DNA from: Salegentibacter sediminis
Lineage (GTDB): Bacteria; Bacteroidota; Bacteroidia; Flavobacteriales; Flavobacteriaceae
Direction: 5' to 3'
Assembly: GCF_002078605.1 (NCBI RefSeq)
Contig: NZ_MSJR01000001.1
Coordinates: forward strand, 372,001-436,000
DNA length: 64,000 nt
Position numbers and translations under genes: made by a program. Of the stretch, positions 62,706-64,000 are shown one piece after another. Numbering within the stretch: the stretch's first letter is position 1; every line of letters starts with the position of its first letter. The notes under the pieces were generated by a model. That model had not been told where the DNA came from. It did not search any database and worked only from the letters and a program-made list of their open reading frames with translations.

Positions 62706-64000
62706 ATGAAAAAATACAGCTTACTAACCATATTTTTATTTTCTGCGTTATTTGTAAATGCCCAGGAAAACGATAAATGGACACTTCAGGAATGTGTTAA
62801 TTATGCCCTGGAAAATAATATTTCCATAAAACAATCTGAGCTTAACCTTGAACTTTCTGAAATTGAAGAGCTGGATGCAATAGGGAATTTACTTCCAAAT
62901 ATAAACGCCTCTGCTACCAATTCCTGGAATACAGGGCTAACCCAAAATGTGACCACTGGAATTCTTCAAACGCAAACTACCAGAAACTTTTCAGCTGGAA
63001 TCACAGCCAGTATGAATTTATTTGATGGGTTACGTAATTTTAAACAACTCCAGGCTTCAAAGATATCTCAACTTTCTGCTCAATATTCATTGGAAAAGAT
63101 GAAAGATGATATTACCCTTTTCGTGGCCGATTCTTACCTCCAGGTGCTTTTTAATAAACAAAACCTGGAAGTGCTTAGATCACAAAACGAGGTGACTCTG
63201 GAGCAATTGGACCGCACACAAGAACTTGTAGATGCCGGTTCCCTGCCCCGGGGTGATTTATTAGAGATTAGAGCGACTAATGCCGATGAGAAACAGCGCA
63301 TGATAGTTGCTGAAAATAATATTAAGATTTCTCTTATCAACCTGGCTCAAATCTTAAGGATAAGTGACTATGAAAATTTTGATATCGTAGATCGCGATTA
63401 CGATATCTTCGGAAGCGATATCCTTGAAAATTCGGTTTATGATATTATTGACCGGGCCCGTGAGGAGCGTGCCGAATTAAAAATTGCTGAGGCAAACCAC
63501 AACCTGGCTCTTAAGGATGTGGAAATTGCAAAAGGAGCTTATCTGCCCAGCCTGGGAGCCTTTTTTAATTATAACACCCGGGAATCGGGAATGGGAAGAA
63601 TAACCGGGGTTACTATAGATCCCCAGGACCCAACTCGTGAGATAGGAGTAGTGGAAAGTACGGGGGAGGTAGTGGTTGCCCCAAATACGATGAGTACAAT
63701 TGGAAGTCCATTGCCTTTCTTTGAACAACTTCAAAGAAATGATGGTATAACCTACGGGGTGCAATTAAGTGTTCCTGTTTTTAACGGTTTTGCCACACGT
63801 AACCAGGTAAAAAGATCTCAGGTTAATGCGAAACGTGCAGAATATGAAATGGAACAGGCAGAGCTGGATCTTGAAGCAAATGTTTACCAGGCTTACGTAG
63901 ATGCCCAGGGGGCTTTTGAAGCCTATGAAGCGGCCCTGGTGTCTGCCGAGGCCCAGGAACAGGCTTATGAATATGCTACCCAGCGCTACGATGTTGGGCT
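62706..64000 (+). CDS. TolC family outer membrane efflux protein (3' end outside window)
   Basis: The frame is open from ATG 62706 to the end of the window, giving 431 residues. A signal peptide (MKKYSLLTIFLFSALFVNA) precedes two TolC/OEP repeats: WTLQECVNYALENNISIKQSELNLELSEIEE at the start, long helices with LFVADSYLQVLFNKQNLEVLRSQ, and the second repeat IIDRAREERAELKIAEANHNLALKDVEIAKGAYLP. It forms the outer-membrane exit duct of the exporter encoded before it. Confidence 0.93.
   Translation, partial: MKKYSLLTIFLFSALFVNAQENDKWTLQECVNYALENNISIKQSELNLELSEIEELDAIGNLLPNINASATNSWNTGLTQNVTTGILQTQTTRNFSAGITASMNLFDGLRNFKQLQASKISQLSAQYSLEKMKDDITLFVADSYLQVLFNKQNLEVLRSQNEVTLEQLDRTQELVDAGSLPRGDLLEIRATNADEKQRMIVAENNIKISLINLAQILRISDYENFDIVDRDYDIFGSDILENSVYDIIDRAREERAELKIAEANHNLALKDVEIAKGAYLPSLGAFFNYNTRESGMGRITGVTIDPQDPTREIGVVESTGEVVVAPNTMSTIGSPLPFFEQLQRNDGITYGVQLSVPVFNGFATRNQVKRSQVNAKRAEYEMEQAELDLEANVYQAYVDAQGAFEAYEAALVSAEAQEQAYEYATQRYDVG

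Noticed and set aside
1-64000. Mobile elements, prophage, CRISPR, tRNA or defence island
   Set aside because: I found no transposase, integrase, regular spaced repeats, tRNA-like clover leaf or typical defence genes; the gene content is core and the base composition looks even.

Overview
The window is core chromosome of a marine-type member of the Flavobacteriaceae (Bacteroidota), most like the Gramella/Christiangramia, Salegentibacter and Zunongwangia group; the genus is inferred from gene content and order, not from a search. The evidence is the T9SS/gliding genes sprA and remB, the alternative complex III operon actABCDEF, a truncated NusA, a long KE-rich IF2, no Shine-Dalgarno-like spacing, several TTG starts, and many promoters of the Bacteroidota type (-7 TAnnTTTG). 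I see no tRNA, rRNA, CRISPR, insertion sequence, phage or defence island.

Layout. 1-1.7 kb: end of a TonB-dependent receptor. 1.7-7.4 kb: a degenerate Rieske-like lipoprotein, greA with a leader hairpin, a HIT protein, an orphan histidine kinase, a flavin reductase, a DUF3127 protein with an SSB-like tail, aat and a fatty acid hydroxylase family protein. 7.4-10.6 kb (minus): a TonB-like protein with tag, and DUF3098-uppP-truB. 10.7-15.8 kb: hypotheticals, a metallophosphoesterase, a tandem universal stress protein and the NO/oxidative-damage repair protein RIC, with a CRP/FNR-like palindrome at about -41. 16-20.7 kb: rimP-nusA-infB behind a terminator-like leader hairpin. 21.3-33.2 kb: actABCDEF plus coxB-coxA, the quinol-to-oxygen branch. 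33.4-41.7 kb: ruvB-P450-queG, an ECF sigma factor with a membrane partner, hemolysin III family protein, malic enzyme, ruvA. 41.7-52.8 kb: sprA, gcvH, a VanZ-like protein, tonB, remB. 52.8-58.1 kb: cyoE, two subunit III genes, subunit IV and a maturation set (Sco-like without cysteines, Sco, DUF420, a CxxC peptide). 58.2-64 kb: a MacB-type ABC exporter with adaptor and a TolC-family protein cut by the window end.

Working together: the two respiratory loci, 20 kb apart, supply complementary parts of one chain. Quinol is oxidised by ACIII (ActA-F), electrons pass through c hemes to CuA in CoxB and then to CoxA; the second locus supplies heme O synthesis (CyoE), subunits III and IV, and copper delivery (Sco). 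Heme A synthase is not in the window. SprA is the outer-membrane T9SS channel, and RemB and TonB are envelope partners encoded beside it.

I found no complete new system. The best leads are small: leader hairpins in front of two transcription-factor operons, the Rieske-like lipoprotein that has lost its histidine ligands, the DUF3127 protein with an SSB-type tail, a helix-hairpin-helix domain fused to ActC, a sigma factor paired with a non-canonical membrane protein, and palindromes placed at the ric, act, usp and cyoE promoters.
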